Of a stretch of 7,465 nucleotides of DNA, positions 1 to 5,405 are shown piece by piece. A program made the position numbers and the translations under genes. The stretch spans positions 1 to 7,465 of the forward strand of contig JAFNAH010000082.1 in assembly GCA_017860075.1 (NCBI GenBank), read 5' to 3'. The DNA comes from Acidobacteriota bacterium (GTDB taxonomy: Bacteria > Acidobacteriota > UBA6911). Position 1 is the first letter of the stretch; each line of letters begins with the position of its first letter. The notes beneath the pieces were generated by a model, which saw only the letters and a program-made list of their open reading frames with translations, did not search any database and was not told the origin of the DNA.

Positions 1-724
1 CTGTCCTGCCCGCGCACCAGGCGATCTGGCGGGCGATCCCGCGCAGGATGGCTACATCCGTTTCTTCCAGGCCGGCCCGCCCCAACAGTCGGCGCAAGGC
101 GAACATCATGTGCCGGGCGGTCTTTTCGTTCAAGAAGCCGATGCGCCGGAGGGATTCCTCGAGTTGGATGTACATTGCCTCGACCTGCTCCAGCCTGGCC
201 AACTTCGGCACACGCTCAGGCGGGCGCACGAGGCTGGCAAGGAACAACTCGTAGCAGACGATCATTACCGCGTGAGAGATGTTGATGCTTCTCGCGTCAG
301 GCGGTGTGGGAATGCGTATCAGCGTTCCGCACAGCATGATATCCCCGTCCACCAGCCCGGTGTCCTCCGGGCCGAACAGGATGCCGACCTTCTGCGTGGC
401 AGCCTGCGCGATCAGGCGCGGCGCCAGAGCGTGCGGCGGATACGCCTGTCCACGGTTTCCGCCGGTCTTGCTGCTCGTACCTGCCACCAGGCCGATGCCG
501 CGCAGTGCGCTCGCGGTGGATCGGCATCGGCGCGCGGATTCCAGTATGGGTCCTCCGCTTCTGGCCAGCCGGTATGATTCCTCGTTGATGCTGCACTGAG
601 GCGCGGCGAGGCGGAGATGCGAAATGCCCATGTTGCGCATCGCCCGTGCCACGGAGCCGATATTGCCCGGGTGCTTGGTCCCGACGAGAATGATGTGGAT
701 GTTGGCGAGCACGCTTCCGGTCAT
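1..724 (-). CDS. trmJ: tRNA (cytidine/uridine-2'-O-)-methyltransferase, TrmJ type, 3' end cut by window edge
   Basis: SpoU/TrmH (SPOUT) methyltransferase. TrmJ methylates the 2'-O of the nucleotide at tRNA position 32 in the cytoplasm, using S-adenosylmethionine. I translated 241 codons from the ATG at 724 down to position 2 without a stop. All three SPOUT motifs are visible: GTKHPGNIGSVARAM (residues 15-29, with the conserved Asn and Arg), VGILFGPEDTGLVDGDI (113-129) and IPTPPDARSINISHAV (138-153), which forms the SAM-binding knot. The C-terminal helical part with LRRLLGRAGLEE and AILRGIARQI (about 210-234) is typical of TrmJ rather than of TrmH or TrmL. E. coli TrmJ is about 246 residues from memory, so only a few residues should be missing. 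An in-frame TAG lies three codons upstream of the ATG, so this is the first possible ATG; no strong Shine-Dalgarno is visible. The gene diverges from the one at 1062. Family assignment is firm; the exact target nucleotide is inferred. Confidence 0.93.
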   Translation of the reverse strand, partial: MTGSVLANIHIILVGTKHPGNIGSVARAMRNMGISHLRLAAPQCSINEESYRLARSGGPILESARRCRSTASALRGIGLVAGTSSKTGGNRGQAYPPHALAPRLIAQAATQKVGILFGPEDTGLVDGDIMLCGTLIRIPTPPDARSINISHAVMIVCYELFLASLVRPPERVPKLARLEQVEAMYIQLEESLRRIGFLNEKTARHMMFALRRLLGRAGLEETDVAILRGIARQIAWCAGRT

Positions 725-1061
725 GCGGATCTACTCTATGACATCACAGTTCAATGTAACAGCGTCTTTCGCGGCTGGCCTGCGCTGCATGACTTTCGAA
801 CCTCGACTTGGACCTGGACCTGGACTTCGGTTCATCACATAGTCTTCGTCCCTGGTGCCGTGGCAGCTTCACGTAACGGCTGTGAGAGTCTTGTCCGACA
901 ACAGGCAGGGTTCAAGCAGGCCTGGTCGGAGTCCAGGTCCACGATGGCGACAAGCCCGGGAGGTGGCCGACGTTGCCAGGCATCTCGCCGGGAGCCCTTG
1001 AATCTGGTCGGGACCGGGGCGACCTGATATTCTGAAACTTACCAAACGGCAGGTAATCCAT
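725..1061. other. 337-bp intergenic region between divergent genes, no gene recognised
   Basis: No frame on either strand gives a protein I recognise, and the short open frames here have no domain-like pattern. I looked for the missing 5' half of the gene at 1062 in all three plus frames and did not find it. Its own frame is open only back to a TGA at 999-1001. The region holds a short hexamer repeat (805-828) and a 12-bp inverted repeat (815-826 with 930-941). A possible -10 box TATTCT lies at 1028-1033, but its -35 partner at 17-bp spacing (TGGTCG) is poor, so I do not call a promoter. Promoters for both divergent genes are expected somewhere here. Confidence 0.6.
805..828. repeat. Short hexamer tandem repeat (GAC-Y-TG) with a distant inverted copy
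   Basis: Four consecutive 6-bp units, GACTTG, GACCTG, GACCTG and GACTTC, run from 805 to 828. The 12-mer TGGACCTGGACT at 815-826 has a perfect inverted copy, AGTCCAGGTCCA, at 930-941, giving a potential stem with a loop of about 100 bp. The repeat lies between divergent genes, outside any supported coding sequence. It may be slippage-generated simple sequence; no function is evident. Confidence 0.6.
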
Positions 1062-1604
1062 ATGTTGGGGGCGACGAGTGATGAGACCTGTGCCTTCGAT
1101 TGTTTCGACGGGACGCGGGAGGTGCGTGTGGTTTCGAGGCAAGGCGGGCTCAGGAGCGTCGGCTGGACGCCGGAAGACACCGAAGTCATCAACAACCTCC
1201 AGCCGTTTGCGCTGACTGCAAAAGAACTTCCTCTCTACGATCTCAAGTATGAAGGGAAGGAAAAGGCTGACGAACTCGATTGCTACGTCTTTTCCGTCAA
1301 ACCGAAGCAGACGAAAGGGGGCAGAATCTACTTCCAGGGGAAGATATGGGTCGACGACCAGGACCTTCAGATCGTGAAAACGGTCGGGAAGCCGGTTCCG
1401 CAGAGGAGGGAGAACCAGTTCCCCGAGTTTGAAACCATACGGCAGGTCATCGATGACAAGTACTGGTTTCCCGTCTGGACCCGAGCCGACAGCAGCCTGA
1501 ATTTTCCCAGCCAGGTGGTTCGAGTGGAAGAGACGATCACCTACGAGGACTACAAGCGTTTCGGATCCAAGGCGACGATCGATTTCGGGACGCCTAAGCC
1601 CTAG
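1062..1604 (+). CDS. Outer-membrane lipoprotein-sorting (LolA-like) family protein, apparently 5'-truncated
   Basis: I recognise this as the C-terminal two thirds of a LolA/LolB-like protein family that I associate with Acidobacteriota. Such proteins are usually exported to the periplasm and annotated as lipoprotein-sorting proteins; their exact role is not established. Hallmarks are GWTPED (residues 34-39), LQPFALT (46-52), a DEL-x-CYVFSVKPK block (70-82), a KIWVDDQDLQIVKT block (94-107), KYWFPVWTRAD (133-143) and YKRFGS (164-169). As I remember the family, about 80-100 further residues come first, including a signal peptide. Here the protein starts with MLGATSDETCAF, has no hydrophobic leader, and joins the family pattern almost at once. 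The frame is open upstream to a TGA at 999-1001, but those 20 codons also lack a leader. The only ribosome-site candidate is a weak AGG at 1051-1053. It is either a broken remnant, a frameshifted gene, or a cytoplasmic short form. Its 3' end overlaps the convergent phosphatase gene by 11 bp. Confidence 0.65.
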   Translation: MLGATSDETCAFDCFDGTREVRVVSRQGGLRSVGWTPEDTEVINNLQPFALTAKELPLYDLKYEGKEKADELDCYVFSVKPKQTKGGRIYFQGKIWVDDQDLQIVKTVGKPVPQRRENQFPEFETIRQVIDDKYWFPVWTRADSSLNFPSQVVRVEETITYEDYKRFGSKATIDFGTPKP

Positions 1605-2286
1605 CAGCGGGCGGGCGGAAGTATGCGGTCAATTCCCTCATGTCGCTGATAAGCAGGTCGCATCCGGCTGCGCTGAGCTTGTCCCTGTCGACCGCATTCA
1701 CCGCGATCCCGCAGGTTACGGCGCCGGCAGCTTTGCCGGCCTGAACGTCAATCGGGCTGTCGCCCACCATAGCGCTGTCTCCCGGATCCGCACCACAGCG
1801 ATCCATTGCTTCCAGAAGCGGCGCCGGATCCGGTTTCCGAAGACGCGTGCTGTCTCCGCCGAGGATGAGAGCGAATCTTCTCACGATTCCCAGTGCATCG
1901 AGGATCTGCCTGGAGAACCGCTCGGGTTTGTTCGTGACAACCGCCAATTTGGCCCAGTCGAGACTCTCGAGCGCCTCCTCGACCCCCGGGAAGAGGCGAG
2001 TGGTGTCGAGCAGGTGCTCCGCGTACTCCTCGAGGTAAAGATCCGTAACCCGGAGCAGCAGCGGCTCATCGGGCTCACTGCTGAGTGCCTCCCGCAACGA
2101 TCGCTCGACCAGTTTTCGCACGCCGTCCCCGATGAAGCCGGCGATCCGCGCAGGGGGCAGGCGGCGCAGGCCGGCGCGGGCAAGGGCCAGGTTCAGAGCG
2201 GATGCGATGTCCCCCTTGGAGTCGATGAGGGTGCCGTCGAGATCGAAGAGGAAGAGCCGGCAGGGACGCGGGGCAAACGCTGGCAT
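1594..2286 (-). CDS. gph: HAD-superfamily hydrolase, phosphoglycolate phosphatase type
   Basis: A 230-residue haloacid-dehalogenase-type phosphatase with an intact active site. Motif I is FDLDGTLIDS (14-23; Asp15 nucleophile, Asp17 acid/base), motif II is VVTNK (116-120; Thr118), motif III is the Lys of RKPDP (Lys151), and motif IV is GDSPIDVQAG (175-184; Asp176 and Asp180 bind Mg2+). A helical cap (about 25-95) lies between motifs I and II, the C1 arrangement of Gph and PpaX. The usual assigned reaction is hydrolysis of 2-phosphoglycolate, a product of oxidative DNA repair and oxygenase side reactions. HAD enzymes of this type also act on other sugar phosphates (for example MupP), so substrate is inferred. 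The ATG directly follows the TGA of the upstream moaB-like gene (TGAATG, zero spacing), with a weak GGGA upstream, which suggests translational coupling. Its last 11 bp overlap the convergent gene ending at 1604. Confidence 0.9.
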   Translation of the reverse strand: MPAFAPRPCRLFLFDLDGTLIDSKGDIASALNLALARAGLRRLPPARIAGFIGDGVRKLVERSLREALSSEPDEPLLLRVTDLYLEEYAEHLLDTTRLFPGVEEALESLDWAKLAVVTNKPERFSRQILDALGIVRRFALILGGDSTRLRKPDPAPLLEAMDRCGADPGDSAMVGDSPIDVQAGKAAGAVTCGIAVNAVDRDKLSAAGCDLLISDMRELTAYFRPPAARA

Positions 2287-2811
2287 TCAGTATCCCAGAA
2301 GCATCAGCATGTGGCTGAGCTCCGGGAGGATGAGTGACTCCGTAGCCAGCTTGCAGGCCCTCGGGCTTCCCGGCAGGCAGAATATCGGTTTACCTTTGAT
2401 CGTGCCGGCGAGCGCACGCGAGAGCATAGCAGCGCTTTTCGCCTCCGGATAGCTCAACAGCATGAAGAGGGAGTTGAATCCCGGCAGCTCCTTTTCGAGC
2501 ATACCACGCACCGTCTCGATCGTGATGTCAGAAAGGGAAATGCCCGTGCCCCCGGTGGTGACGATCGCGTGGACATCCTTCTGCCGCACGAGTTCCCTCA
2601 GGGATGCCCTCAGTACGTTCCTGCTGTCCACGATGAGCTTCCTGATCGGCACGCTGTGACCGCCCCGCTCCAGGAGCTTCTGAATGATATCCCCGGACTG
2701 GTCGCTATCCGCGGTCCTGGAATTGGAAAGCGTGATAACGGCGACACGCGCGCGGGCGCTGGCCTTCTTCCTATGGTCTGATACAGGATTCCCGGGTTTA
2801 GAGTCAGGCAT
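2287..2811 (-). CDS. moaB: Molybdopterin adenylyltransferase / MoaB-MogA family protein
   Basis: A 174-residue MoaB/MogA-fold protein. This family activates molybdopterin by adenylylation before molybdate insertion, in the cytoplasm. Visible motifs, counted from the chosen ATG, are VAVITLSNSRT (23-33), IVTTGGTGISLSD (83-95), ELPGFNSLF (108-116) and FCLPGSPRAC (144-153). These match the TTGGTG and LPGSP motifs that bind the pterin and nucleotide. The segment after GGTG reads SLSDITIE where many homologues have a form like PRDVT-x-E; the Asp is kept. The frame extends upstream to a GTG at 2850, but I chose the ATG at 2811 because a clear GGAGG lies 8 nt before it. That gives a length close to the usual 165-180 residues. 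No other molybdenum-cofactor gene is in the window. It is followed immediately by the phosphatase gene, so the two are probably one transcript. MoaB proper and MogA are hard to separate by eye. Confidence 0.88.
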   Translation of the reverse strand: MPDSKPGNPVSDHRKKASARARVAVITLSNSRTADSDQSGDIIQKLLERGGHSVPIRKLIVDSRNVLRASLRELVRQKDVHAIVTTGGTGISLSDITIETVRGMLEKELPGFNSLFMLLSYPEAKSAAMLSRALAGTIKGKPIFCLPGSPRACKLATESLILPELSHMLMLLGY

Positions 2812-2819
2812 AGCACCAT

Positions 2820-2824
2820 CCTCC
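2820..2824 (-). promoter_or_regulatory. Shine-Dalgarno site GGAGG fixing the moaB start
   Basis: GGAGG on the minus strand, 8 nt before the ATG at 2811. The alternative upstream GTG at 2850 has no purine-rich site before it. This decides for the shorter protein. Confidence 0.7.
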
Positions 2825-2893
2825 AAGAAACATCCTGCCGCGACACTCACGAGGCGGATCAGGGAGGGTGTTGGCCGACATCATGCCACGACT

Positions 2894-2980
2894 CAGAATC
2901 TCCGTCAATCCCATCACCTGTCAGGCTTCAGTTACCAGTCTTCAGGAGAATGCAGAATTCGGGACTCAGAATTCCGAAGC
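2894..2980. repeat. Degenerate 7-bp tandem repeat tract (CAGNNNN units)
   Basis: On the plus strand CA recurs at exact 7-bp steps at 2915, 2922, 2929, 2936 and 2943 (CACCTGT, CAGGCTT, CAGTTAC, CAGTCTT, CAGGAGA). After a 3-bp insertion it resumes at 2953 (CAGAATT) and 2967 (CAGAATT), 14 bp apart. An outlying CAGAATC at 2894 is 21 bp (three periods) before 2915. Individual units are diverged but the phase is kept. The tract fills most of the 154-bp gap between the moaB-like gene and the SLOG gene. Its right end supplies the last codons and the TGA stop (2966-2968) of the SLOG gene. No open frame, hairpin or promoter stands out within it. Confidence 0.65.
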
Positions 2981-3466
2981 CCGCCGGGTTGCGAGCAGGG
3001 CCAACCGCACCGCCTCCTCCGGACCGGTTGCGATCGTTATTCCGGGTGCGATCCTCCCCTCGGGGTCGGTCGGCGACCAGCTCTCGAGCGCGATGACGGG
3101 TATCCCGGCCACGCGCGCCAAGGCGATTTCGGACAGGGTGCCGTATGCGCCGGCTACAGCTATGACGGCCTGGCTCGTGAGAATGTTGATCGCATTTCGT
3201 GCCTGGCCCATGCCCGTGACGATGGGTATGTCGATATAGGGATTTGCCTCAGAATCGGACTCACCGGGCAGGATCCCGATCGTGATGCCCCCGGCTTCTT
3301 TGGCTCCCCGGGCTGCTGCCTCCATGACTCCGCCCCTGCCGCCGCATACGAGAATCGCGCCCGCCCTTCCGATCTGGCGGCCAACCTCCACCGCCAGCTC
3401 CGTGATGCGTGGTGAACAGGTGGAGGAACCCATGACTCCAAGGCGAGGCTTGCTGCGCAGGTCCAT
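2966..3466 (-). CDS. SLOG/LOG-like Rossmann-fold protein (TIGR00725-type)
   Basis: A 166-residue protein with the Rossmann-like fold shared by LOG phosphoribohydrolases and DprA-like SLOG domains. It resembles the TIGR00725 family of small uncharacterised proteins. Key blocks are RLGVMGSS (8-15), LVCGGRGGVMEAAARGAKEAGG (39-60), IGILPG (63-68) and GQARN (87-91, conserved Arg90). The block GAYGTLSEIA (106-115) corresponds to the PGGxGTxxE nucleotide-binding motif of LOG proteins, with Glu113 kept and the first residues changed. Family knowledge suggests binding or cleavage of a nucleotide or nucleotide-sugar ligand. No substrate can be read from the sequence, and earlier annotations as lysine decarboxylase or DNA-uptake protein should not be trusted. 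The start is well supported: AGGAG (plus positions 3475-3479) lies 8 nt before the ATG. It diverges from the MCE gene across 65 bp and lies upstream of moaB and gph on the same strand. Co-transcription is possible across the repeat-filled gap. The C-terminal ASEF and stop come from the repeat tract. Confidence 0.85.
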   Translation of the reverse strand: MDLRSKPRLGVMGSSTCSPRITELAVEVGRQIGRAGAILVCGGRGGVMEAAARGAKEAGGITIGILPGESDSEANPYIDIPIVTGMGQARNAINILTSQAVIAVAGAYGTLSEIALARVAGIPVIALESWSPTDPEGRIAPGITIATGPEEAVRLALLATRRASEF

Positions 3467-3531
3467 GCCGAGATCTCCTGGAGCGATGCTATCATGAGAT
3501 CACTCAATCAACCTACTGGAGGGACCCGCAG

Positions 3532-4263
3532 ATGTCGTTCACACCGGGCAAGTGGTTTTGGGTGATGTGCGTCGCAGTCGGCGTCGCGGGCATCGCCGTG
3601 TTCTGGATGATCTACACGGCACAGCCGCTCCGGCTTGTAGTCCTATTCGATGACGTCGGGGACCTGAAGAAGGGCGATCCAGTCGTCTGGAGGACTTTCA
3701 CTATCGGCAAGGTAGAGAGCATTGAGCCCCTGGTCGAAAACCAGGTCGGCGTGACCATCTCCATAAAGGAAGACTACGCCCGCCGCATCACGCACGGGTC
3801 GACGTTCTCGCTCCGGACCACTGAGTTACTGGGATTGATCGGGCAGGATGCGATTGAAGTGCAGACACCCGGGTCGCCGGGTGCGCCCTTTGCCCGCGGA
3901 GAGAAGGTTCAAGGTGTCCGGCCTGAGGAAACCTCGCTGCTCGAGGAAGGAAGGCGATGGACGCTGGAGAAATGGGGCTTTCTGAAAGACCAGGTGAACC
4001 AGATGCTGGAGGAGTCCAGGTCCTCGCCCTACCGCGCGGAACTCGAGGACGCGCTGGCCAGGGCGAAGGTACTGGCAGAGGAGGCGGCCCGGGAGGCGCG
4101 CCAGGACGCCGAGAAGCTCAGGAAGGACCACGCGAAGGACTTCGACCGGGCGCTCCGGAAGCTCGAGGATATCAGGGACGAGATGTCCCGAAAAGGGGAC
4201 AAATCCGCCGCCCGGATGCTCGACGAGCAGATCGCCAGGTTGAAGGAATTGCTCAAGCGGTGA
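3532..4263 (+). CDS. MCE-domain (MlaD-like) membrane-anchored protein with coiled-coil tail
   Basis: A 243-residue protein with one N-terminal membrane anchor (about 8-29), a single MCE domain (about 33-113) and a long, charged helical tail (about 137-243) that should form a coiled coil. The MCE domain shows LVVLFDDVGDLKKGDPVVW (35-53), IGKVESIEP (58-66) and the LLGLIGQDAIEV block (99-110), which resembles the pore-loop and closing strand of MlaD. MCE proteins form rings that pass phospholipids or other lipids between inner and outer membranes, usually with an ABC permease (MlaE) and ATPase (MlaF). Neither partner is in the window, so function as an Mla component is inferred. The Lys/Glu/Arg-rich tail is longer than in short MlaD proteins and may form a helical stem. 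The start is supported by GGAGGG (3518-3523), 8 nt before the ATG. The 65-bp gap to the divergent SLOG gene must hold its promoter; a TATCAT at 3490-3495 is a possible -10 box without a good -35. Confidence 0.87.
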   Translation: MSFTPGKWFWVMCVAVGVAGIAVFWMIYTAQPLRLVVLFDDVGDLKKGDPVVWRTFTIGKVESIEPLVENQVGVTISIKEDYARRITHGSTFSLRTTELLGLIGQDAIEVQTPGSPGAPFARGEKVQGVRPEETSLLEEGRRWTLEKWGFLKDQVNQMLEESRSSPYRAELEDALARAKVLAEEAAREARQDAEKLRKDHAKDFDRALRKLEDIRDEMSRKGDKSAARMLDEQIARLKELLKR

Positions 4264-4442
4264 GGCTGCTTCCCACTGGCAGCGGCCGTGCTCCGGGCGT
4301 CCGTCCGCCCCGCCGTGCGCCGCGGCTCCGGAACCTCGATGTGCCGAAGCGGAGATCATGGTTACAGTCGCAGGAACAAGCCTGTCGACTGAATCGAAAC
4401 CGCCCTCCCGCGTCAGAGGAATGACTAAAGGATTTCCACTAG

Positions 4443-5387
4443 TTGAACGAAGAATATTACGCAGGATTGAATCGGCTTCGGGTTGCTGTTCAACTCAAAC
4501 ATCGCCTGTTCACGCACAGAGACATGATTGCCGCCAAAGCTACTTCACCATTTCGGATTGACAAGAACTTCGACATGCCAACGGTCCCGCTCGTCCTGAG
4601 CCGGATCATACAGGTGCTCGATGACGATCACTCGTCGGCGCAGGAGATGGAGGACCTGATACTCCACGACCCTTCGCTGTCGGCGCGCATTCTGAAACTT
4701 GCCAACTCCGCGCTCTACTCTTTCCGTTCCGAGGTAAAGACGATCTCCCACGCCATCCCGCTCCTTGGCTTGAATCTTGTGAAAAGCCTGGCCATCGGCG
4801 TCAGCGTATTCGAATCCTTCACCAAGGGGGCAAAAGGAGAGGCCGTTCACATCAACAACTTGTGGATGCACTCATTCGGCGTCGGGATGCTGTCCCAGGA
4901 ACTCTGGAAAAAACGAGGCCCGCGCAAAGAAGCGGAATTTGCCTTCCTGTGCGGACTGCTTCACGACCTGGGCAAGGTGATCTTTTTCAAGAAAGCCCCG
5001 ATGCACTACAGTTTCATCTTTTCCCAGGAACGCAACGACAAAGAGCCGGACATCAGTGCCACCGAGCAGCAGTATTACGGGGTGAATCACGCTTCGATCG
5101 GATCACTCCTTGCTGAGCACTGGGGTTTTCCTCCTGAACTCTGCACGGTGATCCGGAAGCACCACTCCACGGTTGATCCGAACGCACCCCTGGTTGCCGC
5201 TGTTTCGCTGGCCGATACCATCGTCCGTCAGACTTCCATCGGGCGAGACGGCGACCGGCGAGCGAACCCTGACATGAGCAGGTTGCAGGCCTTGTTGAGG
5301 ATGGGGGCTGAGGAGTTCCGTCAGTTGAGGCTGTATGCGGAATCGCGCCGCAAGGACGTCGACGACTTCTTCCGGATGATGCCCTGA
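4443..5387 (+). CDS. HDOD-domain signal transduction protein
   Basis: A 314-residue protein made almost wholly of one HDOD domain (about 44-265), the divergent HD-fold module found in bacterial signalling proteins. Typical blocks are the opening helix with MPTVPLVLSRIIQVLDD (45-61), DPSLSARILKLANSALY (76-92), the AIPLLGLNLVKSLAIG helix (104-119), LWMHSFGVG (140-148) and FLCGLLHDLGKV (168-179). Later blocks are VNHASIGSLLAEHWGFP (214-230) and IRKHH (237-241), then LAD (256-258). His143, His174-Asp175, His216, His240/241 and Asp258 are all present, so a metal site is conceivable. HDOD proteins are generally regarded as non-catalytic regulators. The reading frame opens immediately after a TAG at 4440-4442. 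The TTG at 4443 is the most upstream start, with AAAGGA at 4427-4432 (10-nt spacing). The first ATG is at codon 28 (4524), with a weak site, and would still keep the whole domain. The 179 bp upstream is GC-rich with no clear promoter. The GAF gene follows by 18 bp, so the two probably form an operon. Confidence 0.88.
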   Translation: MNEEYYAGLNRLRVAVQLKHRLFTHRDMIAAKATSPFRIDKNFDMPTVPLVLSRIIQVLDDDHSSAQEMEDLILHDPSLSARILKLANSALYSFRSEVKTISHAIPLLGLNLVKSLAIGVSVFESFTKGAKGEAVHINNLWMHSFGVGMLSQELWKKRGPRKEAEFAFLCGLLHDLGKVIFFKKAPMHYSFIFSQERNDKEPDISATEQQYYGVNHASIGSLLAEHWGFPPELCTVIRKHHSTVDPNAPLVAAVSLADTIVRQTSIGRDGDRRANPDMSRLQALLRMGAEEFRQLRLYAESRRKDVDDFFRMMP

Positions 5388-5405
5388 ACCCCTCCAGACC
5401 GCAAT

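Noticed and set aside
110..577. Plus-strand open frames across 48-599.
   Set aside because: They lie opposite a continuous minus-strand TrmJ frame with all three SPOUT motifs, so they are shadows.
1029..1045. ATTCTGAAACTT followed by CCAA shared between 1029-1045 and 4689-4705, both reading I-L-K-L in the local frame.
   Set aside because: One 17-bp match with one mismatch and no flanking similarity; chance is likely, and it does not show a copied HDOD fragment.
2812..2850. Upstream GTG start extending the moaB-like protein by 13 residues.
   Set aside because: No ribosome site precedes the GTG, whereas GGAGG stands at ideal distance before the ATG at 2811; the extra residues have no family pattern.
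4277..4292. A sigma-54-like element TGGCAGCGGCCGTGCT (GG-N10-GC) upstream of the HDOD gene.
   Set aside because: It misses three consensus positions, sits about 150 bp from the start, and a GG-N10-GC pattern is common by chance in GC-rich DNA.
4295..4310. Hairpin GGGCG-TCCGTC-CGCCC after the MCE gene as a terminator.
   Set aside because: The stem is only 5 bp and is not followed by a T run.
3826..4359. A 177-codon minus-strand open frame opposite the MCE gene.
   Set aside because: Composition is Gly/Pro/Arg/Leu-rich with no motif; it is the shadow of the charged coiled-coil region on the other strand.
4358..4561. A 67-codon plus frame overlapping the HDOD start.
   Set aside because: It has no recognisable motif and runs out of frame into the well-supported HDOD gene.
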